Shown here in pieces: positions 34,291 through 46,447 of a stretch of 64,000 nucleotides of DNA. Both the position numbers and the translations under genes were made by a program. The DNA comes from Diphasiastrum complanatum (lineage: Eukaryota; Streptophyta; Lycopodiopsida; Lycopodiales; Lycopodiaceae): the NCBI GenBank assembly GCA_029204225.1, contig CM055106.1, positions 38,404,036 through 38,468,035 on the forward strand. The letters are read 5' to 3'. Numbering within the stretch: the stretch's first letter is position 1; each line of letters opens with the position of its first letter. The notes under the pieces are model-generated. The model did not search any database, was not told the DNA's origin, and was given only the letters and a program-made list of their open reading frames with translations.

Positions 34291-34859
34291 TTAGTGAGAA
34301 GACGCCCTGAGCTGTCCCAGTGTGGATCTGAGGCAATGTGACGGTCCCGAGTCCAAGTAATGTGGCAGGACTGGAATCTCTGTTGTATATGATAGAAAGT
34401 AGGCTTAACACCTAACTGCTGGCCCCAGGTCCCCGGCCCGGACCCAGGTCCGCTCCAGATATGCTCGATAATAAATTTGTTTGATATACTAATGGGTACC
34501 TGAGGGAAGTTCTACAATGGAAATACCAAATGACTCAAATAGGAGGTGAGATGCCTGAGAGAACCATGATAATCTATAGTCCTGATCATGGAGATATTGT
34601 GAGGAGGATAGTGCAAGCTGTGTATCGTGTGTCCATCTCTGGTAATGCTTGTACCCTCTGAATATAGGTGATGAGCTGAAGAACTGCCTCTAACTATATA
34701 GGTGGAGATCCAACTAGAGAGAAATGAAGAGAAAAGAGATAGCAGATCTTAGTCCTTCAATGAAGATTCTTAAACTTGCAAAGAAAATCACAAAAACAAA
34801 CATAAAATCCCAAAACCTACAAAGAAACCATAAAACAAAAAAGCACTCTCAATCGCTCA

Positions 34860-35400
34860 AGAAAGTGCTCTGATACCATGTTAAGAACAAATTCACAAGT
34901 ATTAGTATCAATGATGATAAAACATAGCAAAAGGCATTCACATAGCATTCTCATCTAAGAAACTGTATGAATATCAATGGCCGCCGATAGCTCAACATAT
35001 CTCCAACTAAGTTCTCCAAAATAGTACAACTCCCCAATCACACTGCTCTGATAGGGTATCTTAATTGACACTATTGCAATATTGTAGAATTGACATGTAG
35101 ATTGGCGACCATAGGAACTTGAGTTGCTAGTAGAACAATGGGACTAGCACATATCGCCCCCATAACAATGCCATGAGAGGCCAAATGATCCTCTATCTTG
35201 TATGCATATACCACAACTACATCTAACGGTTTTGGAGATGCAACTATTTGAGCTACATTCTCTACAACTTCTATTGCAACTAGAGTGTCCATTGAAGATA
35301 AATCTTGTATGACCTTGCCTATTGTTGGAAGATCTAGTGCATCTAGATCATGTATAAAAGTATCAGTTTTGTTACTTGATCCTCGGTACAAGCTCATCAT
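34860..35400 (-). repeat. Probable minus-oriented LTR with initiator-tRNA primer site
   Basis: On the minus strand CTTAACA is followed by TGGTATCAGAGC at about 34875-34886, the standard junction of LTR and primer-binding site. The LTR would begin at 34887 (TGTTAAGAAC on plus). Its far end and its internal region cannot be recognised. A 109-codon minus frame at 35071-35400 inside it has no motif. Confidence 0.45.
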
Positions 35401-35739
35401 GAACTATTGAAATCATTGATCAAAATCACTCAAAAATAAAGAATTAGGCATGAAAGGACTAGACATGCTGACCCTTTAAGCACTAACAATAAAGTATAGA
35501 CACTTAGACAACTACTTGAGGGAGTGGACTTTTGTTGTCAACTGTGCTAAATGTGTAGACAAGCACACTGCTAGATGGAAAAATCAACATCAAGTAGCAA
35601 AGGTGTAACCAACATCAAAGGAGAAAGAAGAAACGGTAGAAAGTAGGAAAGAAAAAAAGGTCAAAGAGAAAACATCTAGAGAGAAAAAAAATTAGAATAA
35701 TTTATGCCTTCCCAAATGCTCAGGAAAGTACTATAATAC

Positions 35740-36510
<771 letters not shown>

Positions 36511-36522
36511 TGGTATCAGAGC
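36511..36522 (+). promoter_or_regulatory. Primer-binding site, copia family A
   Basis: TGGTATCAGAGC directly follows the LTR end. Confidence 0.92.
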
Positions 36523-37092
36523 TTGTGTTTTAGGTTATGAAGGAAGCAATCACATTTATCAATGATTTGGAGAAGATATCATTACTAGGGCATGCTAGAT
36601 GGGATTCTACACCAAAATCGAGTTTCTTCCATTGTAGATTGAATCTTTTGTAGATCAAAACTCTATTTAGGTTTATATTCTTGATCATTTTTGATTTCAC
36701 ACATTATTTGTTGGTTTTGGCCAATTTTTTGAGCATAGGAAGAGCCTAAGTGGTGGCTACAAGATTGCATATCAAGTTTTGGGCAACTGCATGTAGATTT
36801 TGGAATAATCAATTTTTTGTGATTTTGTCAAAACTCTAATTTTGATTGTATCTCTAGATTGTGAGGCTATTGAACTTTATTTGAGTGTGTTTCAATCTTA
36901 GGATGTGGCAAGAGTCATTAGATTGAGAATAGATCATAGGTTGATCAAGATTTCACTATTCTATGTGTTGATTTGCTTCGTATAAGTGCTAGAAGAGAAT
37001 TGAGAGGTTTCATTTTGAAAATATTTTTTGTTGTTCAAAGGAGTGCTTTGTGCATTTAAATAGGTTGAAAGAGAGGATCAGGTCATTGCTAC

Positions 37093-37474
37093 ATGGCTAC
37101 ATCAAGTGGAGTCATGTTGGAAGCTAATGATAGGCTTACCTCAAGTAGCTATTCATTGTGAAAAGTGAGGATGGAATCACTTATTGAGATGAATGATGTT
37201 TTGGAATTGTTGTAGGTTTGGAGGAGAGACTAGCAACACAACAAGATCAAATGAGGTATGACAAGAGGGCCAAAAGGGCTCTACACATGATTTAGATGAA
37301 TGTTACCAATGAGCTTCTCAAGGAAGTTGGTAAGAGTACCTCAATCAAAGGATGCTTGGGATTCATTGAAGATGCTTTATGAATCCAAGTCTACTTCTAG
37401 AGTGTTGACTCTAAGAAGAAAAATCTTTTCTTGTTTGCAAAAGAGTGAAGAAAGTCCAAATACTTTTATGATTT
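37093..37474 (+). pseudogene. Copia family A Gag, truncated by element B
   Basis: Starts MATSSG and follows the Gag at 2.0-2.7 kb: LTSSSYSLW, then RYDKRAKRALHMI, MNVTNELLKEVG, LYESKSTSRVLTLRR, FSCLQKSEESPNTFMI. It is cut in mid-domain at 37474 by the LTR of copia element B. It has a stop in place of Trp/Lys near 37158 and frameshifts. The missing rest of Gag does not reappear beyond element B. Confidence 0.85.
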
Positions 37475-38239
37475 TGTTTCAACCAACCTTCGACTTTTTA
37501 GACTTTTTCGCCACATACTCAAAAGGCCGACACTTCTGGTCAGGCCGACACTTCAGAGTATCCATATGCAAGCCAAGATGAAGACAAACTATCGAACCTC
37601 AGCTACTCGGGCGTGAAGTTTTTCAAACTATCATGATCCAATGTTGCCATGCAACGTTAACACAAACATATTTTAAACAGATGTTTAGCTTAAACTGTAG
37701 CTAATCAATCTTGTAATCTAATCTAGCATGGTATATGTATTGGATCAGAGATAGAGAAATATATACAGATATAGAGAATCTTGAACGCAACACTCAGTGA
37801 GGTGCGTATCAAGAAAGAAAGACAGTTCTAGCAGTAGCTAGTTCCATGCGTGAGAAGAGAATAGCTCTCTCACGCCGACGCGCTGATATGGGAAACAGAA
37901 ATCGCTCAAGAAAGAACTTCAAATGTACACTCGATTTTTGATAATGTGGACGAGTTGCATCTTTTCTGCTCAATGTGCAAACTGTGAATGTTGTGATGCT
38001 TGTTTAATTTTTCAGTAGATATGTTTTCGCTGTCATTAGACATTGTCTGTTGTTTCATAAACTCATTGTCAGATTAGCAAAAGCTATCTACAGTTCGGAG
38101 GATGATTGATCGCGGCTTGAGGCAGTAGCCTTATTCGACAGATCAACTCCATCTGAGCTCCAACCAGAAACGTCGCCTAATCAGAAACACTTGGATTCTC
38201 GCAGAGCAATTCGATTGTTTGGCCTTTGGTTTTTAAACA
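37475..38239 (+). repeat. 5' LTR of copia B
   Basis: 765 bp; roughly two to three dozen differences from its 3' partner by eye, mostly substitutions, so an old insertion. Confidence 0.92.
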
Positions 38240-38240
38240 G

Positions 38241-38251
38241 TGGTATCAGAG
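38241..38251 (+). promoter_or_regulatory. Primer-binding site of copia B
   Basis: TGGTATCAGAG one base after the LTR end, initiator-tRNA type. Confidence 0.92.
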
Positions 38252-38288
38252 TCTTCAAGACTCAATCAGAGCCTCGTCACTGAGACTA

Positions 38289-39195
38289 TGGCTTCCATAC
38301 ACAACTTCCAATAAAATATATGCACACAGTACTTGAAACAGACGGATCAAACTTTCTTGTTTGGAAAGTGAATACATCACTAATCCTAAGAGGAGAAGCA
38401 TTATGGCCCTGGGTAGATGGCACCAAAGAGATGCCAACCAACACAGACAAAGAACTTCAAGAATGGAAAGAGAAAAATGACAAAGCAGTAGCAGTCATGT
38501 CCTCTTCCATCGAAGACAACATTACCCTTGACCTCGCATCAATCTCTAATGCTAGAGAGATGTGGGATACACTCATCAACAAATTTCAAACCAAGTCACG
38601 AAATCAGATAATGCATCTAGAAGATCAGCTTATCTATCTAAGATGGGATGACAAAGATCTCACCAGCTTCATCATGAAGATGAAGAACCTGTTTCTATTA
38701 CTACACAACGTTGGATCAAAACACACAGTCTCACAAGAGAAGCAGCTCAGTTACCTGTTGCACTCCTTACCACGATCGTTCCAGACAACCCAAACATTGC
38801 TGGCTAAAGATCCTACCATGACCTTCGACAAGGCAGTCATTGACATCAAGGAAGAAGTCGAAGCTAGAGAGCACTACGACGACAAGAACAAGTCTGATCA
38901 AGCTCTCTACAACTATATAGACCAATCAAAGAAGAAGGCCCAACCTAAGAGGGAGTCGACAAGGAGGTCAGATCAGAACCATCAGAAGTAGGGAATCCAA
39001 GAAGGCAGATCGAAAGGGAGGAACAACCAGCAAGGGAACGACAAGAAGACATGCGACAAGTGTAGACGTGATGGCCACACAAAGGATAAATGCTGACTGA
39101 ATCCAAAGATTGAGTGCATACATTGTCACAAGAAAGGTCATGCAACCATGGATTGCTACGACAATCCAAGAAACAAGAAGACGCAGAGCAGAAAG
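38289..39195 (+). pseudogene. Copia B Gag with two zinc knuckles
   Basis: A start at 38289 (MASIHNF) is cut by a TAA after 8 codons; the long frame resumes at 38320 (VLETDGSNFLVWKV) through WDTLINKFQTKSRNQIMHLE, YLLHSLPRSFQ and VIDIKEEVEARE. After a stop at 38989-38991 the zinc knuckles appear: CDKCRRDGHTKDKC, then CIHCHKKGHATMDC. Gag of this type is a UBN2-like protein that binds element RNA. At least three stops interrupt it. Confidence 0.88.
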
Positions 39196-39219
39196 TAAAG
39201 CACGAACAACACATCATAC

Positions 39220-40440
39220 ATGGAGGAGCCCGAATCCTCAAAGATGGCTGAAGACCGAGCTAGCAAAAGTCCTACTGCTTATCTATGCATTGATATATGT
39301 GCAACATCCACATCCGATGTTCAAGACATAGTTCTTGACTTAGGAGACACGTCACACTTTGTGACGACAAGGCAGATGATCGTTGACTTTCGACAAATCA
39401 ACTCCTCCAAATACATTGTTCTAGGAGATGGATCGCGACACGAGGTGAGCGGCACTGGCACACTTTGGCTCAACACCAATGGCAGGACAGAAGACTGGAT
39501 GATGTCTTGTATGTGTCGACACTGCAAAAAGATCTACTATCAGTAGCAAGGATAGCAGATGTAGGCATGCGAGTGACATTCACAGATCAGGCGTGCAATG
39601 TGATTGATGCCAACTCCAGTACACTCATCACGCAAGACAAACGAAGATGAAACCTGTATCACTTACTAAAAGAGCAAGATCATCAAGTCTGTGAGTCTAC
39701 AGACGTTCTATGGCATAAGGGACTATGCCTCATGAATCCACTGGCGACGCTTGCAACAAAGGGAAGATGTCACGTACACCTTTCACGAAGGATTCCTTTA
39801 GAGCAACGAAACTTCTAGAGCTGATACACTCAGACATATACGGACCCTTTGATGTACTATCTGTTGGAGGATCAAGATACTACATCACCTTTATCGATGA
39901 TTACAACAAGTTTGCTATTGTTTACTTCATCCACAACAAATCTAAAGCTCTTGACAAGTTTACAGAATATGTGAACTGGACTGAAAGAAAATTCAAGAAG
40001 ATCAGGACTGACAGAGGAGGAGAATACATCTCCAATTGTTTTACTAACTTTTGTAAAAGTTGAGGCATCCTTCGCAGGAGGACAACAACCTATACACTAC
40101 ATCATAATGGTGTAGTAGAGAGGAAAAACAAAACTCTCATGGAAGCTGCAAGATCCATGATGGCCTACTCAAAGGCATCAAGGTCACTATGGACTAAGGC
40201 AGTAGCTATAGCCTCCTACCTGTAAAACAAGATAAGGAAGTCAAGCATTGCTCACACTACCCCACATGAGGTATGCTGGAGAAGCAAGCCAAACTTGGGT
40301 CATGTTCGAATGTTTGGATGTGTAGCATATGCACACATACCAGATAAGAAGAGGAAGAAACTGGACGAAAAGATAGAGCAAGGATTCTTGGTTGGCTATG
40401 ATATGGTTTCTGGCACAATGTTGACAAATGAAGACTGTCC
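39220..40440 (+). pseudogene. Copia B protease, pre-integrase and integrase remnant
   Basis: Protease: the active-site triplet, normally D-S-G, reads VLDLGDTSHF, so the aspartic protease site is damaged. Next come DDVLYVSTLQKDLLSVARI and a weak pre-integrase. Integrase: ELIHSDIYGPF, YYITFIDDYNKFAIVYF, IRTDRGGEYISN, then VVERKNKTLMEAARSMM, and LGHVRMFGCVAYAH. Stops and shifts occur at 39543, 39647, about 39725, 40060 and 40224. The frame dies at about 40457, and the RT domain that should follow is absent. Confidence 0.85.
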
Positions 40441-40465
40441 CAGAGATGAAGCAGAATGACAAGCC

Positions 40466-41120
40466 ATGGAGCATAAGCCTTACAGAAGGCTTATCGGTTC
40501 TTTGATGTACTTGGCAGACAATACACGGCCAGACATTGCTTACATAGTGTTCAGACTAATCCAATTCAATATCAATCTAGGTCCAACACACTGGAAAATT
40601 GCCAAGAGGATCCTACAATATCTGCAGAACACAAAGAACTATGGCCTATGCTATTGTCGAGATGCAAGATTCAAGACTAAATCCTATAGTGATGCAAGCT
40701 GGGCATCCCTGAAAGATGATAGTAAAAGCGTCTTAGGAGGATGCACCATAGTAGCCAATGTGGCTATTATCTGGATCAGTAGAAAGTAGACAATAACTGT
40801 GTAATCATCCTGTGAGGCAAAATATGTTGCTGCAGCCAAAATGGCCAATGAGTTGACATGGCTCAAACAGTTCCTAGATGGACTGGGACAGAGCACCGAT
40901 GAACCTTAGATCCTGTACATGGACAACACCTTTGCTATTCATCTGACAAAAGACCCAGTGTTTCACTCCAAAACGAAGCACATCGCCATCACATATCACT
41001 TGATCAGGGATTTGGTTGAGAAGGACAAGCTGAAGACCCTGTCTTCATACCAACAAAGCAGATGGTAGCCGATATCTTTATGAAGGCATTGGATAAGGCA
41101 ATGTTCGAAAAGCAGAGAGC
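40466..41120 (+). pseudogene. Copia B RT-end and RNase H remnant
   Basis: It starts in the connection after the RT palm (YRRLIGSLMYLADNTRPDIAY), so the fingers and palm are gone. RNase H follows: KSYSDASWASLKDD, SSCEAKYVAAAKM, LYMDNTFAIHLTKDPVFHSKTKHIAI, and a frameshifted end (VADIFMKALDKA). Three stops are seen. About 200 bp of noncoding sequence then precede the 3' LTR; a clear polypurine tract is not visible. Confidence 0.87.
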
Positions 41121-41334
41121 CAGCTTGGAAATCAGGAAAATACACGGTTTAAGAGGGAGCTGAAGAAACATTGAGTTTCTACTTTAAAGCCTTAGTATTT
41201 TTTCTTGTATTTTAAATTGCTACATATTTTAACTAGTTTTTGCATAATCTACATATTTGAACTGTTTGTCACATAGTTCGCGTTTTTCGCATTTTGATAA
41301 ATTGCGACAGTAGGTCTAAAATGACCCAGGATTT

Positions 41335-42099
41335 TGTTTCAACCAACCTTTGACTTTTTAGACTTTTTTGCCACATACTCAGAAGGCCGACACTTCTGAT
41401 CAGGCCAACATTTCAGAGCATCCATATGCAAGCCAAGATGAACACGAACTATCGAACCTCAGCTACTCGGGCGTGAAGTTTTTCAAACTATCATGATCCA
41501 ATGTTGCCATGCAACGTTAACACAAACATATTTTAAACAGATGTTTAGCTTAAACTGTAGCTAATCAATCTTGTAATCTAATCTAGCATGGTATATGTAT
41601 TGGATCAGAGATAGAGAAATATATACAGATATAGAGAATCTTGAACGCAACACTCAGTGAGGCGCGTATCAAGAAAGAAAGACAGTTCTAGCAGTAGCTA
41701 GTTCCATGCGTGATAAGAGAACACCTCTCTCACGCCGACGCGCTGATTTGGGAAACAGACAATGCTCAAGAAAGAACTTCAAATGTACACTCGATTTTTG
41801 ATAATGTGGACGAGTTGCATCTTTTCTGCTCAATGTGCAAACTGTGAATGTTGTGATGCTTGTTTAATTTTTCAGTAGATATGTTTAGTCTGTCATTAGA
41901 CATTGTCTATTGTTTCATAAACTCATTGTCAGATTAGCAAAAGCTATCTGCAGCTTGGAGGATGATTGATCGCGGCTTGAGGCAGTAGCCTTATTCGACA
42001 GATCAACTCCATCTGAGCTCCAACCAAAAACGTCGCCTAATCAGAAACACTCGGATTCTCGCAGAGCAACTCGATTGTTTGGCCTTTGGTTTCCCAACA
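41335..42099 (+). repeat. 3' LTR of copia B
   Basis: 765 bp, same length as the 5' LTR, ending TTCCCAACA. Confidence 0.92.
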
Positions 42100-42289
42100 G
42101 GGCCTATTGATATTGAATAAGAATTCCTAAAATAGAACCCTCTAGGCACTCAACCTAAGCTTATCCACAATAGGGTCATAGGAGGGAAAAGATTGCACCC
42201 GTACAATAGGCCCCTACTCGAGGTCCAAAATAGTGATAGTGGACCCTTGGCCAATCCTAAGTATAAATACATAAAGAAGACTTTTATTC

Positions 42290-42700
42290 TTGTACATGAA
42301 TGAAAGGGCTCAAGAAAAACAAATGAATGTAAATGAATATAGGCCCTATAATCCATGCTATATAGAAGCTTTTAAACAATTAGAGCACACCATTTGGGTA
42401 TCATCAATTATTGTAGCACCTAAGAAACATAGAATACAAATTTGTGTAGATTTCAAGAAACGTACAAAAGTGATCCATGAAGATCAATCCCATGTACTTC
42501 AAAGAGATTCAATTGAACATGTCTCTAACAAACTATTGTATCATTGATGGTTCTACTAGCAACAATCAAGTACAAATTAGCTAAGAAGATCAATATAAAA
42601 CAAGTTTTTCCATATGATGGAAAACCTCTTCATACAAAGCATTATCATTTGGATTGCTTGATGCTCCTAGTACATTCCTACAAGTGATGTCACATAGTCC
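42290..42700 (+). pseudogene. Ty3/gypsy RT remnant
   Basis: The plus strand reads TIWVSSIIVAPKKHR, IQICVDFKKR and, after a gap and frame change, LDAPSTFLQVM, the positions of gypsy RT motifs 1, 2 and the strand normally reading CNAPATFQR. The catalytic YxDD strand is not present. It is joined to a LINE tail at about 42.72 kb. Confidence 0.75.
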
Positions 42701-42739
42701 CAGATTAAAGTTGGGCCAATTTTGTGTATCATTACATCA

Positions 42740-42960
42740 ATTGGCTATTGAGACTGGAAGGTTCCGTGGTATCCGAGAGAGGAGCAAAAATGCCAGTACA
42801 CTTGATGAGAGAGGTGGAGCTGAGGAGCATTTTATCTTCAGATGCCCTATAACTATGATATTAGAGGGAGATGCCATTGCTTGTTTGGTGACATGCCCAC
42901 CACACTCCAATCGCTCATAGCATATGAGGATTCCTGCTGTGTTGCACTTAAGTTATGAGA
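42740..42960 (+). pseudogene. LINE C-terminal zinc-region remnant
   Basis: Plus-strand counterpart of 34075-34290: GAEEHFIFRCP in one frame, then CLFGDMPTTLQSLIAYEDS in another. Decayed by shifts and stops. Confidence 0.75.
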
Positions 42961-43500
42961 GATGTTCCTATTATGATGTGATATATGTCGGCGAACAACT
43001 CAGCCGACTGACCCTAGTTGATGTTCCTGTTATGACGTGATATATGTCAGACAACTCAGCCGACTCATCCTAGTTCTTAGTCTAGCCATAGGAGAGCAAA
43101 GACAATGTTCCATTCATAGGCACGTAGTAGTCCGAGCTACCTGTCCTATCATGAGGAGACACTTCTCATCATCCTAGAGTACGTCAGCGGCCACATGAGT
43201 TACCTCATGTTGCAAATCGAATTACATCATTCTTCTGCAGTAGTAGGACATGATGACATGATAATATTGAAATTGTTACACCTCACTTTGTGCATATGGC
43301 AACATTGATACTGTTACACCTCACTTTTTGTATCTAGTAGCATTCATACTCCTACATATCTCACTCATTTCAGTTTGTAGTATTTAGTTGATATTGATAT
43401 TGTTACACCTCACTTTGTGTATTTGGCAGCATTCATACTCCTACATGACTCACTCATTTTAGTTACTAGTATTTAGTTATGTTATTTTCTTTCAACATTG
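42961..43500 (+). repeat. Two small tandem-repeat sets
   Basis: 42961-43080: a 57-60-bp unit (GATGTTCCTATTATG ... CAGCCGACT) twice. About 43270-43490: a unit of about 92 bp (GTTACACCTCACTTTGTG ... GTATTTAGTT) two full times plus a partial copy. No coding content. Confidence 0.85.
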
Positions 43501-43599
43501 TTTTTGGAGATGTTTTTCATACACTCCCATCGATATCACATACTTGACATTTACATTTATTACTCTTATATGCCTTTTGGCATGGAAAAGACATTAATA

Positions 43600-43710
<111 letters not shown>

Positions 43711-44214
43711 GGATGCTCTTTCATTTAGTTTCACCCTGCTTCGCCAATAGACACGTGGACAACTACAGACATATTGCTTCTCCATGCTTACAAGGTTTTC
43801 TAAAAAAAAATCTTACACTTTTAGTAAATAAAGTTCTGCTCTTAACTTAGAAACTAATAAAAGTACTCTGTACGACTTTTTAAATTTCAAATTCCCAAAT
43901 TGGAGGGAAATTGATTTATCCTCTCCCACTCACACCTTCCAGGATGCTTTTTGGCACTATAAGATCTTGCTTTTCCGACGGTTTCTCTCTACAACACCAG
44001 AGAAGAGTTCTTTCTTCTATCATTTGCTGAAAGTGCGCCCTATCAGCTCACGGATCAACGCTATTCTAGCATACGGTATGCATTTGTCTCTCCTTTGATT
44101 GGCTCTCTTAATGCTATACTCTCACAAGGATGATGCTTTGATAACCTCTAGCTACTATTTATGTTCGTTTATCACACGAAGGAATTAAAAGTGCTTTCGT
44201 AGGATTGAAAAATA

Positions 44215-44945
44215 TGGTAGTCCAGTGATGGACACCACTCTTTATGCATGGAAACACTTCCATCCTCCCTCAATAGGCAGCGATGGACATTTCCTTTCAT
44301 TTGGCCACTTCTTTACCAAAAAGTAACTCATGAATGCTTCGCTTGACAACGATAGAAGGGTATCTTCACCCATTGATATGTTGATCGCCTTTTTACACAA
44401 AAGAGGTTCGCTGTACAACGATGGACAACTGACTCTTCATTTGGAAAAAACTTATTGATCAATGAGGTCGCTGTCCAACGATGGAAATCTGACTCTTCAT
44501 TCTGATAAAACTCTTTGATTAAGGAGGTTGTTGTCCCCAACAATGGACAATTGACTCTCCATCTTGATATGTATGATTGTTTAAAGAGGTCGCTATCTAG
44601 CAATGGGAGTCCCCATCTTGATAAGCATAAATGTTTAAAGAGGTTGCTGTCCAGTGATGAACAACTGACTCTTCTTCTTGATATGGATGAAGTGAAGCAT
44701 AGATAATGAAGTATGTTGTCCAGCGATGGACACTTTGACCTCTTCCGGCACTCACTGGTTTACCACTTTACACACAAAGCATCCTACTGTCCACAACAAC
44801 GATGGACAGTAGGAGCATTTATTCATCATTCACTAACTGCTCTTAGCTATCAATGGCTCACTGTCCAGCGATGGACTACAAACTCATACTTGCTTGTTTG
44901 ATACTTTACACTTAAGTATCCTCCACTATCCAGTGGTGGATGGAT
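44215..44945 (+). repeat. Degenerate array of GTCCA-loop-TGGAC hairpins
   Basis: About ten diverged units, many about 60-75 bp apart. The core GTCCAGCGATGGAC pairs with itself: a 5-bp stem GTCCA/TGGAC around a 4-base loop. Clear cores: 44220-44233 (loop GTGA), 44717-44732 (GCGA) and 44863-44876 (GCGA); weaker ones near 44412, 44471, 44532 and 44648. One unit (44784-44812) has a perfect 10-bp stem CTACTGTCCA/TGGACAGTAG around a 9-base loop. Between cores recur CTGACTCTTCAT and TTTAAAGAGG. No ORF supports a protein here. Confidence 0.75.
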
Positions 44946-44949
44946 GGAT

Positions 44950-45300
44950 ACATTAATGCTTAATTCTTGTGGTAAAATGACTCTTCTAAAAGTTTTCGTA
45001 TATCTCTGGTCTTACTGTATGAAACTAATAATTTCTTCTAATGTAGCATCATCATATCCCTCACTCATGAAGGTATTGGTGCAGGCCATTTCTCTTCTGA
45101 AACAACTGCTAAGAAAATCCTCTTGGCCGGTTTTGGTGGCCAACACTCTTCAAGGATACGCATAATTACACTAAGGCTTGTGATGTCTGCCAACACACAA
45201 AACGCTTTCAAAAGACAGACTACATGCCTTTACACCCTGTAATCACTGATCAGGCTTTCCAGAAATGGAGAATTGATTATGTCGGACCTATTTGTTGACA
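44950..45300 (+). pseudogene. Ty3/gypsy integrase zinc-domain remnant
   Basis: The plus strand reads GHFSSETTAKKILLAGFWWPTLFKD, then ACDVCQHTKR, the HHCC domain, and QKWRIDYVGPI, the start of the catalytic core, then stop. It is a different subfamily from the element at 47-52 kb. Everything after the first catalytic Asp is missing. Confidence 0.8.
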
Positions 45301-46204
45301 GTTCCTCTGATCCAGAGGAGTTGTTGGTTTTCTTAAGCATTTCTTTACTTACTCAGAACCGTTTCCGCCTGTTACCAGACTTCATGGCATTCTTTATGTG
45401 TGCTCTTGATATTACGATGCCAAACCAGACAGAAGGGATAGATTGACATTGTAGTACATTTTTTTGTCCTGCTTGTCAGAGGACTACTCAGGGTCGTCTC
45501 TCTTGAACGCACTTACATTCATACATAGATGCAAGCCAAGAACGCTCATTCACAGATCAGAATGCAGCCCAAATGAACATTCAGAAGATTCTACAGCTAT
45601 CTACTCCTAAAAACGAACTGAATCAGAGCCTAAGCATTACCAAACTGAGCTGCACTTGCGTAAATTGACAAAACAAGAACCAAGAACTAATCTACAACAT
45701 GTTAGAAGTCCAAGAATCAAGAAACCAACCAGTCTTTTGATTCTTGGACATCCCAAGAACTGGATTGTAAAGAGATATGCAAGAACTACACCACAGATCC
45801 AGCCTATCTAGTTTACTTGAATGCTGGCTCCTACATTAATCCACAAGAAAACATGAAATCTAAACCACAACCAGGAAAGCAAGAAAACTAATCCACTCTA
45901 AATCCACAACCACACACAATATAAATGGAAGAGCATGATCATAGGGACATCACTCAAGAAAACCATCATGATCAAGGAGCTCAATGGATGCATCTAACTC
46001 ATGGAGGCTCTTCTCATTTTAGCATGGAGTTGATACAATACACAAAAAGCTCCTCTACACAAAGAGGGAGTCTCTTAAATAAGCAAGAGAGCTTCTTAGG
46101 TGGCATCCTAGTGGAATTTCCACATTTTACAAATTACAAGTGGAATAATGCTCTCCACTAGTGGTCACCTCAAGTTCATGCGTTTTGGTTTCAATAGTTT
46201 ATGT
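45301..46204. other. No recognised gene
   Basis: AT-rich with short open frames (for example 45925-46161 +) lacking motifs. It may include the outer part of the gypsy LTR that ends at 46427, whose left edge I cannot place. Confidence 0.4.
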
Positions 46205-46427
46205 TTTCCTCTCTTCTTTTCTATCCCTTCCCTTCACCCAAATCATGATGAATGTTAGTGTAGAGGAGTAGAGTTAAAGGAGAATAGTGTTAGTGGTGAG
46301 TAGAGTTAAGGGAGAAAGTAGGAAACTAACTAAAAGTAGCATCTATGCATAGTTAGGTACCTATCCATTGATCTAACCCTTGTTGATAGGCGGGAGGGCT
46401 ATACTACGTAAGATCTTCAACCCTACA
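46205..46427 (+). repeat. 3' part of the 5' LTR of gypsy element E
   Basis: The right edge ...ACCCTACA is fixed by the primer-binding site one base on. The segment is present in inverted orientation at about 63796-63990, at high identity up to the words CGGGAGGGCTATAC. Confidence 0.75.
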
Positions 46428-46428
46428 G

Positions 46429-46447
46429 TGGCGCTGTTGCCGGGGAT
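46429..46447 (+). promoter_or_regulatory. Primer-binding site of gypsy E (tRNA-Asp type)
   Basis: TGGCGCTGTTGCCGGGGAT differs by one base from TGGCGCCGTTGCCGGGGA, the complement of tRNA-Asp 3' end used by Athila/Tat-type gypsy elements. Confidence 0.9.

Larger units (their letters stand above)
37475..42099 (+). mobile_element. Copia element B, 4625 bp, RT-deleted
   Basis: Two direct LTRs of 765 bp each (37475-38239 and 41335-42099), TG...CA with TGTT/AACA ends, primer-binding site after the 5' LTR, and an interior with Gag, protease, integrase and RNase H fragments in the normal copia order but no RT. It has no matching target duplication: the left flank is GATTT, in a copia A gag, and the right flank GGGCC runs into gypsy-like sequence. 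Either deletion at one edge or recombination between two copies explains the flanks. Confidence 0.9.

Noticed and set aside
35071-35400. Minus ORF of 109 codons
   Set aside because: No motif, lies in likely LTR sequence, and reads as ordinary AT-rich open sequence.
44215-44945. CRISPR-like array
   Set aside because: Spacing and repeat identity are too poor, the genome is a plant nuclear one, and the repeated cores are short hairpins without conserved 20-40-base repeats.
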